From the NCBI GenBank assembly GCA_025677835.1, contig JAIXMR010000097.1:1-64000 (forward strand): 64,000 bases of DNA. The letters run 5' to 3'. Under the pieces are notes generated by a model. That model was given only the letters and a program-made list of their open reading frames with translations, did not search any database and was not told where the DNA came from. Positions 1-9,519 of this stretch are shown here, piece after piece; position 1 is the stretch's first letter, and each line of letters begins with the position of its first letter. This stretch comes from Sporodiniella umbellata. Its lineage: Eukaryota > Mucoromycota > Mucoromycetes > Mucorales > Rhizopodaceae. The position numbers and the translations under genes were made by a program.

Positions 1-145
1 CATATCCAAAAGAAAGCCAAAATGTAACTAGATCCAAAAAAGATAACTACGAATGAGGCTACGTCTCGATCCCCAAGATAGAAAATCTCTCACCCACGCA
101 ATCTCTCCCTCCTTTCACCAAACAGAAAGACTCACCTAGCAACAA

Positions 146-474
146 CCTAGAAAGCTGTAAAATTAAAAGCTATGGTTAAAACAGCGACAAGAGATGGTGT
201 TTGATTGAAATCCAACAGTTTTTACGAGTGGCACTAAAACACGAGATATAGAATCAAATTCTTATCTACTATCTTATGTGTATTACGATTGTGGTTTAAT
301 TTTTTGAGATGGCACTACTCCACTAAGTCTTAAAGCATTACAAAATATATTGGAACTTTTTATTTTTTTTAAACAAAGACAACACCAACTAAGTTCTACA
401 GATATAGATATTGACATTCTCATTGGTGTTAGTATTGTCCTAAAGTCTTCCTAAATTTGGTCTTCGCTTCAAGT
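146..474. repeat. Dispersed repeat, copy 1
   Basis: This segment is nearly identical to 12451-12845. The match starts at the shared string tagaaagctgtaaaattaaa and ends at ggtcttcgcttc. The second copy has about 85 extra bases in the middle (about 12590-12678). Read on the minus strand, copy 2 carries the 3' end of a small ORF, and copy 1 keeps only the last ten or so codons. The pattern therefore resembles a 5'-truncated copy of a mobile or duplicated gene tail. Copy 1 ends abruptly next to the glucoamylase fragment at about 475. The family is not recognised. Confidence 0.85.
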
Positions 475-748
475 CAACTTACTAGTCTTTAAAAAGTTTG
501 ATTCAGGTGCTACTTCTGGTAAAACTTACATTGCTGGGTCGCAAGACTTCAACAAACTCGCCCAAAATATTGCTCTTGGTGCAGATCGCTTCCTTTCTAC
601 TGTTCAAATGCACGCTTTTACTAATGGATCTCTCGCTGAAGAATACGATCGTAGCTCTGGAATGTCTGCAGGAGCAAGAGATTTGACTTGGTCTCACGCT
701 TCACTTATTACTGCTGCTTATGCAAAGGCCGGCTTCCCTGCTGCTTAA
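455..748 (+). pseudogene. Glucoamylase (GH15) 3' fragment
   Basis: From about 497 the frame reads into the C-terminal part of a GH15 glucoamylase catalytic domain and stops at 746-748 after about 80 residues. GSLAEEYDRSSG contains the glutamate that acts as catalytic base in this family, and ARDLTWSHASLITAAYA is the typical last helix. Upstream the frame closes at 452-454 and the DNA becomes a dispersed repeat, so signal peptide, starch-binding region and most of the (alpha/alpha)6 barrel are missing. The upstream part is not in this window. This is a gene remnant, probably cut by the repeat or by recombination at it. An alternative is that 1-475 is misjoined in the assembly. Confidence 0.8.
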
Positions 749-940
749 ATTACGAGCAGGCTTCAATTATCAATTATTAAACTTTTTTCTCTTTTTTCAG
801 TAACGCATTACTGATTGTGTTTCAGAGACAGACTTTTTAGAATTGAATTAGCAGAAATCTAATGTTTTATTTTGTGTTTGTTTTTTAGCGTATATTAATC
901 ATAAAGCTTTTAGCTTTTTTCGAGTATTTTTATACTATTT

Positions 941-1858
941 TTATACGTTTTGCGAATGAAATTTTTTGGCTTCTGTAAAATCTATAGAAATGGAGCGCGT
1001 TGAGGCTTGCTCTGAATCTTTGCACTTTGGAAGATAGTTTCCAATGAAATAGACAGCATATACAATAAAGCAAATGGCTATAGCCAGAGTATCGAATACA
1101 TAAAATGCCCATTCTGCTTTAGCAACAGGGCCATCATAGCCTGTAGAAAATTCAATAACGCGATATATAGACCGGATATAGATAAAGATAAACGTAACCG
1201 ACATGCAAGCTATAAGATGTTTTTTATGAGCTGTCTGACCTTCAACGTAGAAAACATAGTTGTCATTGCGGCTGATGTATATCACAATTGCACCAAAACA
1301 TGCCAGGAATATTAGCTGAATGAAGAGTCCAGCAAGAATAATTGACTTTCCTGTATCAGCAGACTTTCCTCCAGTAGCTTGTAGACCACTCCCAGAACCT
1401 TGAAGCAAAAAAGAAAAAACATCGCTTGCAAAAAAAAACCAAGTGACAAATTTAGAGCGTAAAAAGAAAGGTGAGCCTTTAACTTCAGATAACCTAATCA
1501 CTTCTCCAATGGTTTTGTAATTGACTAGAGCTAAAGCGTTTGGCGCTAGTAGTATAAACAGCTGCATGGTAGCATATCGGGCAATAGTAGTGTATTCAAC
1601 GCAGAGAATTCGAATTAGGTATCCAACCAGCTCCATAAAAGCAGTGAAAGGTACTATATACAAAAAACGGCGACTTCTTGTTCTAAAGATCCTGAAGCTA
1701 AAGTAAACCATGAACATAAAATAGGTAACCAGACTGACAATAGCAAGTGGTTTGTTAGGAGTATAATGAAAGATTCTTAAGGTTGTGCTTTCAACCACGC
1801 TTTCTGTATCTCCTTCCATTATTTGAGATGTCTGTGATTTGTACAAAAAAAAGCACAA
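941..1858 (-). CDS. RTA1-like 7-TM membrane protein
   Basis: This is an intronless gene of 305 residues with about seven hydrophobic helices. Family marks of the fungal RTA1/lipid-translocating exporter-like group are visible: LLAPNALALVNYKTIGEVI after the third helix, FFASDVFSFLLQGSGSG, an R-x-x-YRVIEFSTGYDGP block, and AEWAFYVFDTL before the last helix. Family members sit in the plasma or inner membranes and are linked to sterol/lipid stress, drug tolerance (Rta1, Rsb1) and heme or sphingolipid traffic; the substrate here cannot be told. A second in-frame methionine 13 codons downstream (MEGDTES) is an equally good start. The C-terminus is a short, Ser/Lys-rich cytosolic tail. Flanked by the glucoamylase stump and a long gene-free stretch. 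Confidence 0.9.
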   Translation of the reverse strand: MCFFLYKSQTSQIMEGDTESVVESTTLRIFHYTPNKPLAIVSLVTYFMFMVYFSFRIFRTRSRRFLYIVPFTAFMELVGYLIRILCVEYTTIARYATMQLFILLAPNALALVNYKTIGEVIRLSEVKGSPFFLRSKFVTWFFFASDVFSFLLQGSGSGLQATGGKSADTGKSIILAGLFIQLIFLACFGAIVIYISRNDNYVFYVEGQTAHKKHLIACMSVTFIFIYIRSIYRVIEFSTGYDGPVAKAEWAFYVFDTLAIAICFIVYAVYFIGNYLPKCKDSEQASTRSISIDFTEAKKFHSQNV

Positions 1859-4800
1859 ACAATGAAGTTGTTACTAGATTATATACTCTTTTCTCTGTTA
1901 CACCAAAAATATACTTTAAAAGCTACAAAATATATGCCATGGGAAACAGCTCAATGGCTGTGGTGTTTAAATGAGGTACAAAGTGCACCTTATAATTGAA
2001 AAACCTCATACTCTTTTTGAAAGACCAATTACTAAATAAAAACCGCACTAGCGACAACTTCAAAATTTCATTGAGTTAAACGGCTGATTTGATTAAAAAC
2101 AATAGAGCTGTCAATACATACGCTAAGATTTTCTTCTCTTATATCAACATTAATAATATCAGGTTTCGATGTGCTGAAAGAAATAGGACCAATAATGGTA
2201 GCGTGGACTATGGAACCTTGTAGTCCGCATTTCCGGCCAATAAAAAGTTGTGATTGGTTGATTTGTGTACCACCTAAGACTACAGGGCTTGGTTGCCGTA
2301 ATTTACTTTGCCAAGCGTTTAGATTTGAAGTAAAGCATATGCGGAATCCAAGCTATCCTAAAAAAAAAAAAGAGGGCTACTCTTTATTGTACTGTATAAA
2401 CAAAAATCCAGGTACACACTTTTGTTTCTCAGACTAATAGAAATTACTTTTTAGATTTTGTAATTAGAAAATCAGTATTCGTTGTAATAAATAATCAGAG
2501 AATTATCAACTCTAGTTTTTCTGTAGAGGTGATTAATAAAAGCGTTTATAAACTTCTCTTTCTAAAAAATTACTTGTTATCTCTCAATCCTTTTGAAGAA
2601 GCATTGGATAAAGATCAAGAAAGCGTTAGAAGATGTCAAGTATCTAATATAGATCAGCTTACGCCCAGAATTAATTTTGTATGAGCTACTGTTACTGTGT
2701 AAGGTTGTCGAGATCGAATTAAACATTCAAAGAAATTTTTGGATAAATGTCTATCAAAAGAACTTTTAGTATTCCAAGTCCAAATATATTTACAAAAAAA
2801 TACTTATACAAGGGTAGTATAAGTCTCCTTTTTTATTTACAAAAAATGGTGTAAAATAAACAATCGTTTGAAACAAACATTTGAAACTTTAATCACGAAC
2901 AACCTAAATGTTTGTATAGAAACACTTACAAATTAATTGTATTATTAAGGTGTATGTATTAAATCTACACAGTATAAATAGGGAATATACATACTTTCAA
3001 TAACTGAGCTATTATATCGATTCGACCCAAAGAGTTTCCTTGTCGCCTTACAATACTAAGTTTGTCTTGTATGGATAAAATCTTCAGAATCTGGACCTAA
3101 ATCAAGTGTATCACCCTTTTTGTTTTTCCCGGTATATATGACTGTAGAAAAGTAGGCTTGAAGAAAAAAATACCCGTATGTTTTGCGTATGAGTGCAGTA
3201 TACTCTAGTCGTATTGTGTTTTTTTGTGGAACTACTTGGACAGCATTCTAAACTATAAAAGTGTCGACTTTAATAGTTGTCAAACAAGAGTCCGTAAGTG
3301 ATCAAAAACTGATGAACCAGCAGTAATAAGAATCCCCAAGAAAAAAAGTGCTAATGTCTCAACTATTGAGAGTACATCTTCATAAAGTTATTAATTTTTA
3401 CTGAGTAGACCCCTTGAAACCAATCGATGAGAAGATTAAAAAAATTTCGCTATATGACAACGAAAAGAAGAGAAAATTGAACATAGACAGTAACGCGCTA
3501 AAAAAAAAAGATCGATAAAGTCAACACCTCTTACTGTATCTTTGGATCTATCGGATAAAAAATGAACACTTTGGATAAACAAAAGAAACACATTGTTATG
3601 AATAATTTTAGAACTCACTGTTCTGAATTTATTGTGATCAAAAGTCCCTATAAACCGCCATTTATACTGCCATGCTTACACTTTATGAAAAAAATAGACG
3701 AATATTGGTTCAAGATCATTTTGTGTGAAAATCGATTGTCCTTTATTTGAAAATGATAAGCTAATCTCAAGAATAACCACTGCATGCAAAACCGTATCTG
3801 TAGAGGGCTTTCAAGGACAGACAAAAGGCTCAGTTGTATTTTAGGGCCTCTTTATTTCTAAAGAACAAATCCTAATTTAAAGGAAAGATAGTCTTTCAAA
3901 ATTTTACAATGTCATATGATTGAGCAAACTTGCTGATCTGAAAACTACAATTAGAAAAAAAAACCCCAAATACAAAAACATAATACATCTGACCAAAAAA
4001 GTAGGTAAGTCTGTAAAATCTATGTCTTATCTGAAATAAGCATCGTAAAAGCCAAAAAAAAAAGTCCAAAAAAAAGTCCAAAAAAACTGTCTTTAGTATC
4101 CATAAAAAAAATCCGAATCTGAACTCGAAACACTGTTTTAAGGAACACAATTTCAGACTACCTCCTGGAGGCGTACGTCAGGCACTTCCGACTCGGAGAG
4201 TATCATTATAGGACAGTTTTGTTATATTGAATATCCGATCCAATGCTATCGGAGCATAGACCATTTCCATCAAACTGAATTTTCCATTTAAGGAACATAT
4301 CCCAGTACTCGGAAGGTTAAGTAGTACAGGTGCTTTATAGATATACCTGCTGTTTTGGAATTCGATGTCGTGCAGGCTTTTTGTCCAACAGTCAACTCAA
4401 CAGGTCTGTGCTTGTAGTAAAGTGAATTCTTTCTGCACTTGGACTGTCGCTCAAAGAATATTGTTATTTAGTTAAAGATATGTGCTTTAAAAGTCAACAT
4501 TATATTTATTGAAATACATATAATCAAGACTTGAGGTATGTATTCTCATACCGGTGCGTATATTTTTCGATTCGAATGGTTTATAATTAACTGTAAAAGA
4601 AAAATTACTTTAAGAAAGAGTCTTGAATGCGCTTTCAAATGAAGATATCAAAAGATGATATCTAACATTTAGCCTGTTGCAACTCAAAAAAGAACCAAAA
4701 ACTTGTTACCAAGAACTGGCTCAATAATAGGGGTTTTTTTTTTTTTTTTGAAAAAACGAAGGATGTTTAAACAGACCGAAAAAAAAAACCAGCTTACTAC

Positions 4801-6600
4801 CAATGGCAGAGAAGTATGCTTCATATCTATAAAATCAAAAACAATAGAGCTTCAAGGCTCCTAAACTAAAAAATAAATATTTTATTAGCGGCATTCATTT
4901 GAATTCATTGTTTTTTGAAAATTGCTTTCCAATAAAAAAAAGAGAATAAATAGAACAGATAGTAATAATAAATTTTGAGAAGCTATGGGTATAAGTATCC
5001 ACACAAAGAGATATGGAATTTGTACATACTCACCCTTTGTTCTTTTTTTACGTTAAGAACAAAAATAAAACAGAAGTAGTTTAGCTGTAAAAAGTTTTCT
5101 TTGAGATATGGTTTACTAATTTTTTTTACTCAGTATTTATCGTTTACATATACAAAACTAAGCAAAGATACATGCTTTACCGATACATATAAACTATAAT
5201 TAAAGGGTTGTGGTTGATTTCTCTCTCAAATATGCGAATAAAAAAAAGAAAATTTTTACCTACTAACTGGCGCCTTTCGAGTTATACACTTTACAGAGGT
5301 ATATATATAGCCAGCTGTTATATATATATATATATATAGCCAGCTGTTATATAGTATATGAAAACAGTATCTTTGACTTTTAATAACGAAAACTCTCACT
5401 TTTCTAAAGTTTTTTGCACATTTGTTTGACTTCAAAATTTTAATTTGAAGTGCTCTACAGTCTTTAACTGTATAATGTATATGACATTACAAAATTTGAT
5501 ACTGGAAAAAATTCATTGTCGTATGTTTCTGTCTTCGGCGTTTATACTCGTTTAAAAGTCAGGAGTGAACTTAAGTATTGTAATTGAATAACGTTTTTTT
5601 GGAGCGGATAAAATACCTTGCTGTGCATTATTCCAACAACCAAGGGTTATGCTACATAAATATGTTATCAACCGATCTTAAGAATAAAGAAGTTTATACC
5701 TATAGCCAAAATAAATTGGTCACATGTAAAGCCATGTTTGGTGAAGTCTTTTTTTTTCAGGAGGATTTGCTTTGACAAAAAAGTTCAGTGTACGCTACGT
5801 TACGTGGTTTCGTATAGATTTAAGCTTACTACGCAGAACTGCGTGTCTGGTCTTACAATGTACATTTGGGTCGCTTGTTGCGCGTTACATTCATCAAAAG
5901 TACACTTAGGGGATATATTTATTGACTTGGTAGCTGAATTAACAAAACGCTGTTTAAAGGGTTTTGGTACAACTTCTAATTAAGTTTTTTTTATCCAAAA
6001 ATAATTCATGTTCCCACTTGGCTATTGCAATGACAGTTCCCGCTTAATCCAAATTCAAAATTTGGGAATATGCATGTCTCAATTTAGTACAACTTGGCAA
6101 TCAGCAGATTGTAGATATAAGCTCAGATTTTTTTGAAGCTACTACCAATATAAAGCACATTGACATTTTTAGCAAATTTTTTAAAGTGATATAAACAAAT
6201 GCTCATTCAATTTGTACAAATAATAAGGACAAAAGGAGAAGCAGTAAGAGCATTGGTTATTCTGCCACAAGTCAATTTTATATATGTTTTACGCAATTTT
6301 GTTATTTTGGGGATGTACAACCCAACAACTTTTTAATACTTTGGTGACACAAACGCATGTGAAAGGGTTGGACTGACACCATTTTCGTGAGTTTAGACTG
6401 TGCTCAGGAACGAGAAATGCAAAACCAGTCGACCACGGAGGACACATCAAAAAATCATGCATGGAGATTTCACATGAACTTAGGCTTTTAGTAAGCCTTA
6501 CTTTCAAGAGTTTATGTGAAATTTTATCGCTCCCTCTACTAGATATCGACAAGGTACAATATGCACCAAGTCTATTGCGTAGATAAACATTTATAGGTAT
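1859..6600. other. AT-rich gene-free stretch
   Basis: No convincing gene was found. ORFs here are short and do not resemble known families. The first few hundred bases are the likely promoter of the RTA1-like gene. The segment 4150-4460 looks less A/T-skewed than its surroundings and may be an old coding relic, but neither strand gave a recognisable protein. A short tandem palindromic repeat lies at 5290-5350, and there is a T-tract at 4735-4750. Confidence 0.5.
5290..5352. repeat. Tandem copy of a palindromic AT-rich unit
   Basis: The string tatatagccagctgttatata occurs twice, separated by a (ta)n run. Its centre, CAGCTG, is palindromic. A simple satellite-like duplication; no function can be assigned. 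Confidence 0.7.
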
Positions 6601-6648
6601 TAAAATTATATTGATTTATTAAAAAAAGTATTATAGACATCAAGTGCT

Positions 6649-7803
6649 TTACAAACAGCTGCCTTCGTTAATACCGAAGTAAGAAAGATGGTCGAGAAGA
6701 GATGTGAAGGGTACAATTGAGTTACTGCAGTCTTTGGTTTCAATATTGGAGTTACAGATTTGAACGTTATTAACGCCAGACTTAATCCAAGATTCGACAC
6801 CGGGATGGAGGAAGCCATGCTTGAGGAGGAACGTGAGGGACAACATCTCTTTGGTGAACTGTACGATAAAAAGGAATACCGGTGCTTTCAACGTAGTAAG
6901 CAAAGGTAGGGTTACCAACACGAGGGCCACCAATGGTGTAAATACTCAAGTTTTTGGGAGACAATCTTGATTCACGCTGATAAAGGTCCATACCAGCAAG
7001 CAATGCTTGAGCTCCACCAAGAGAGTGACCGGAAACAATGACTTGGTAACCAGGGTAAGCAGTCAATTGTTCTTGCATGACAGGGAAATAATCGTTTACT
7101 ACTTGTTCATAAGAAGAAAGGAAACCGGCATGAACCTTTGCTCCACGAACAGGCTTGTAGTTTGAAAAGTTGAAGACAATATCGGTTATAGCACTTCTGA
7201 AAGAATTGGTACCACGGAAAACAAGGTAAATAGTCTTGTCTTTGTCACTTCTCAAGACATAACCATTAGTGTCGGAAAGAAGGGAAGTAAATGTAGTGAT
7301 AAGCTTGCCATCGGGAACCCACTTCTTACATTGCTTGCAATTCCACTTGTTACCAGGAACAACACTGCGGCAGTATGCTGTAGCAGCAACACCAGCATAC
7401 TTGGTAAGTTTTGGACTTCAGCAGCAGTGGCAGGTTTTACGGAGCCATCTTGGTGAAGTTTTGGGATAGCAGGGACGTTTTCAGGCAAATCCAAAGTCAT
7501 ACCACCAACTTCATTATCATCACGTTTGCTGATTGGGTCATGTTTCCACCATGAGAAGCATACCAATCAGTGTTTTTCTTGATGAAATAAGGTTCAGAGC
7601 TAAGATCGCTGCTAGCCTCTTTCCAGAAGGAGGAGAACAACGACTAGAATAACAGGAGGGAGAGTAAAGTTGCCAGATACAGATACAGAGGAATCAGAAG
7701 CGCCAGTTTTACCAGAAACAGGAACAGCTGAAGATCCCATCATCATTGAAGAGACAAGAAGACAGAGGCTTACACCTTGAGAAATAGAAATGAATGAAAC
7801 CAT
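6649..7803 (-). pseudogene. Secreted triacylglycerol lipase (Rhizopus type), frame-broken
   Basis: The conceptual protein matches the secreted Rhizopus/Rhizomucor-type lipase (alpha/beta hydrolase, Lipase_3 fold) along its full length. It begins with a signal peptide (MVSFISISQGVSLCLLVSS), then a propeptide and the mature enzyme with FRGTNSFRSAITDIVFNF. The nucleophile elbow GHSLGGAQALLAG carries the catalytic Ser, and the tail is NEGSCL with its terminal Cys. Read from 7803 downward, the frame breaks at about 7655, 7625, 7535, 7430 and 6785. Every break can be repaired by one extra base, at most sites in a short homopolymer, and the residues between breaks are well conserved. Either this is a very young pseudogene or the consensus carries base-drop errors. 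If intact it would be an extracellular enzyme cutting fats at ester bonds. The start is the family-standard one, and a TATA box lies about 125 bp upstream. Confidence 0.88.
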
Positions 7804-7924
7804 TTTCGATTTAAAAAAAAAGAACTGTGAGGAGTATGAGAAGGAAAGATTAGAGTTCGAGAGTATAAAACTCGCTTTGATTGATTGAATGAATAATGTA
7901 AAAAGTTTCTAGCAGAAACGCGCT

Positions 7925-7937
7925 CTATATATACGTT
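7925..7937 (-). promoter_or_regulatory. TATA box of the lipase gene
   Basis: On the minus strand gtatatatagagcg lies about 125 bp upstream of the lipase ATG at 7803. Position and sequence fit a core promoter of a strongly inducible secreted enzyme gene. Inferred, not shown. Confidence 0.5.
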
Positions 7938-8099
7938 TTTCCTCTACCGTGCGCCGGATATAATGGCTGTCGGCCTCTAAAAAAAAGATGTTTCCTGCAT
8001 ATGCTTTTGGCTTCCATGGGTGTCCCATTTTTAGCTTGGTGATTGTGGAGCATGAAATTTTTTTTTTTAAAAAAAAAATGTAGCCAACCAAAATGTCTC

Positions 8100-9170
8100 A
8101 CTTTTGTATTACACACAATATTTCAAGCCCTTTTTTCATTAAAAGCGTCTTAATATTCTCAAGACCAATGAAGTATAAAATAGTATATAAATAAATAAAT
8201 CGGACTGCACCTATATTCCAATACTGTGTTTTTTATATACTCTTTTTTACTCTTTTATTAAAAAATAATGGCTATCGATTTTTTTATCTACAATCGATAT
8301 TTGTCTGTAATTAGGAATTCAATGGTCCTGGCTGCGAGAAACTCCTTTTACTTTGGCAGTACAACTCCTCTTGTACCACAAAAGTTTTAACACTCACGTA
8401 TGCTAAAACAATCTGTGTTTGAAAGCACTGGGAAATGGCGGATCAGTTTACATGTGCAACAAGATATAATACACATCTAAAAAAAAAGCAGCCTGTGCAT
8501 ATGTTTGTTTTCCATTTTAAAATGCAAAACCACTCTAGGAAATGCGGCATATCGTTGAAAAAAAAACATATTCATATCAAACTATATTTTACTTTATAAA
8601 AGAAACCAAAAAACATACGATAGAAGAATTATGAATAGTAGCTTACTGGTTATTTCAAGGTATGCTATAAGTTCTAGGATCAACATTGCTGCTTTGAAGG
8701 TACTTCTTGAACCCTGTATAGTTTCGAGCACAACAGAAAAATAGGAGACAAAATCTCCTTTTTTTTTCGTGAGACAACACCCTAGTTTTTTTCTCAGAGA
8801 GCTTATAGCCATACAAAAAACTTAAAATAAATTAAGCTTTAGCGATTCATGTTTACAAGAAAAATTAGTACTGTACTTTCACTCTCAATTTACTGAATCT
8901 TTGGAAAATCCTCTCACTTTTTTGAATTGTTTTGGATATTTGTGTGAGATTAAATTACCCAAAACAATGAGACTAGTTTGATCAGGCATTTGAAGCCAGT
9001 TTGCCCAGCTTTTTGAGAATAAATCAACCACTTTTATTGAGGCATTTAGGAAAAATATCGATGAAATGCTAGTTAGAATTTTACAAGTGCTCAATTGGGA
9101 CATATTTTCTTCCTTCAATAACTCTGGAAGTAATAGTTATCATATTACTTGACTTGTCTCCTTTTACTCT
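8100..9170. other. Gene-free stretch beyond the lipase promoter
   Basis: Nothing could be recognised on either strand. The stretch 8885-9118 (minus) lies directly downstream of the decayed transposase at 9180-9510 and could be its C-terminal remnant, but its sequence is too eroded to say so. Confidence 0.4.
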
Positions 9171-9179
9171 TATCTTTAA

Positions 9180-9510
9180 AAACTTTCGGAAGATCTTGAT
9201 AGGATTTAGCTCAGGTCAGTAGGGAGAAAGGTAGAGAGGTATATACTTTCTTTCATTTATGGCAGGATCAATTGCATCAGGGGATTGAACTGGAAGATTG
9301 TCTATCATGATATAGAAGCTATTCATGTTAGGGGATCCACCCATAATATCCAACTTATCACTGGTGGGCCGTAGACAATAGCCATCTGTAGTACCTTGAA
9401 ATAACTGCGTTCACAACCCTTCTTAACATTTCTTATTTCTCTCATACTCACATTTATTACACCAAACAGGAAGATAGCACTGATAATGGTATAAGTCTAA
9501 TAGGAATTTA
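9180..9510 (-). pseudogene. Tc1/IS630-like DDE transposase relic (DDE_3 domain)
   Basis: The minus strand translates to a broken DDE domain. A region around 9430-9500 reads TIISAIFLFGVINVSM, the strand before the second Asp. Then comes SFYIMIDNLPVQSPDAI, corresponding to the family's MDNAPIH with the catalytic Asp kept, followed by KYIPLYLSPY-stop-PELNPIK. The stop replaces Ser in the PPYSPELNPIE motif, and the catalytic Glu is Lys here. At least one frameshift and one stop are present, so the element is dead. Same superfamily as the relic at 22105-22940. Confidence 0.8.
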
Positions 9511-9519
9511 ATAAGAGTT

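Noticed and set aside
2171..2437. An 88-residue open frame upstream of the RTA1-like gene
   Set aside because: No family features, composition like the surrounding AT-rich DNA, and it lies in a likely promoter region.
4150..4460. Possible old coding relic in a slightly less AT-rich patch
   Set aside because: Neither strand gave a readable protein motif.
6289..6552. 87-residue minus-strand frame downstream of the lipase that might be a transposase piece
   Set aside because: I tried all frames against DDE motifs and found no MDN or PELNP-like text; support too weak.
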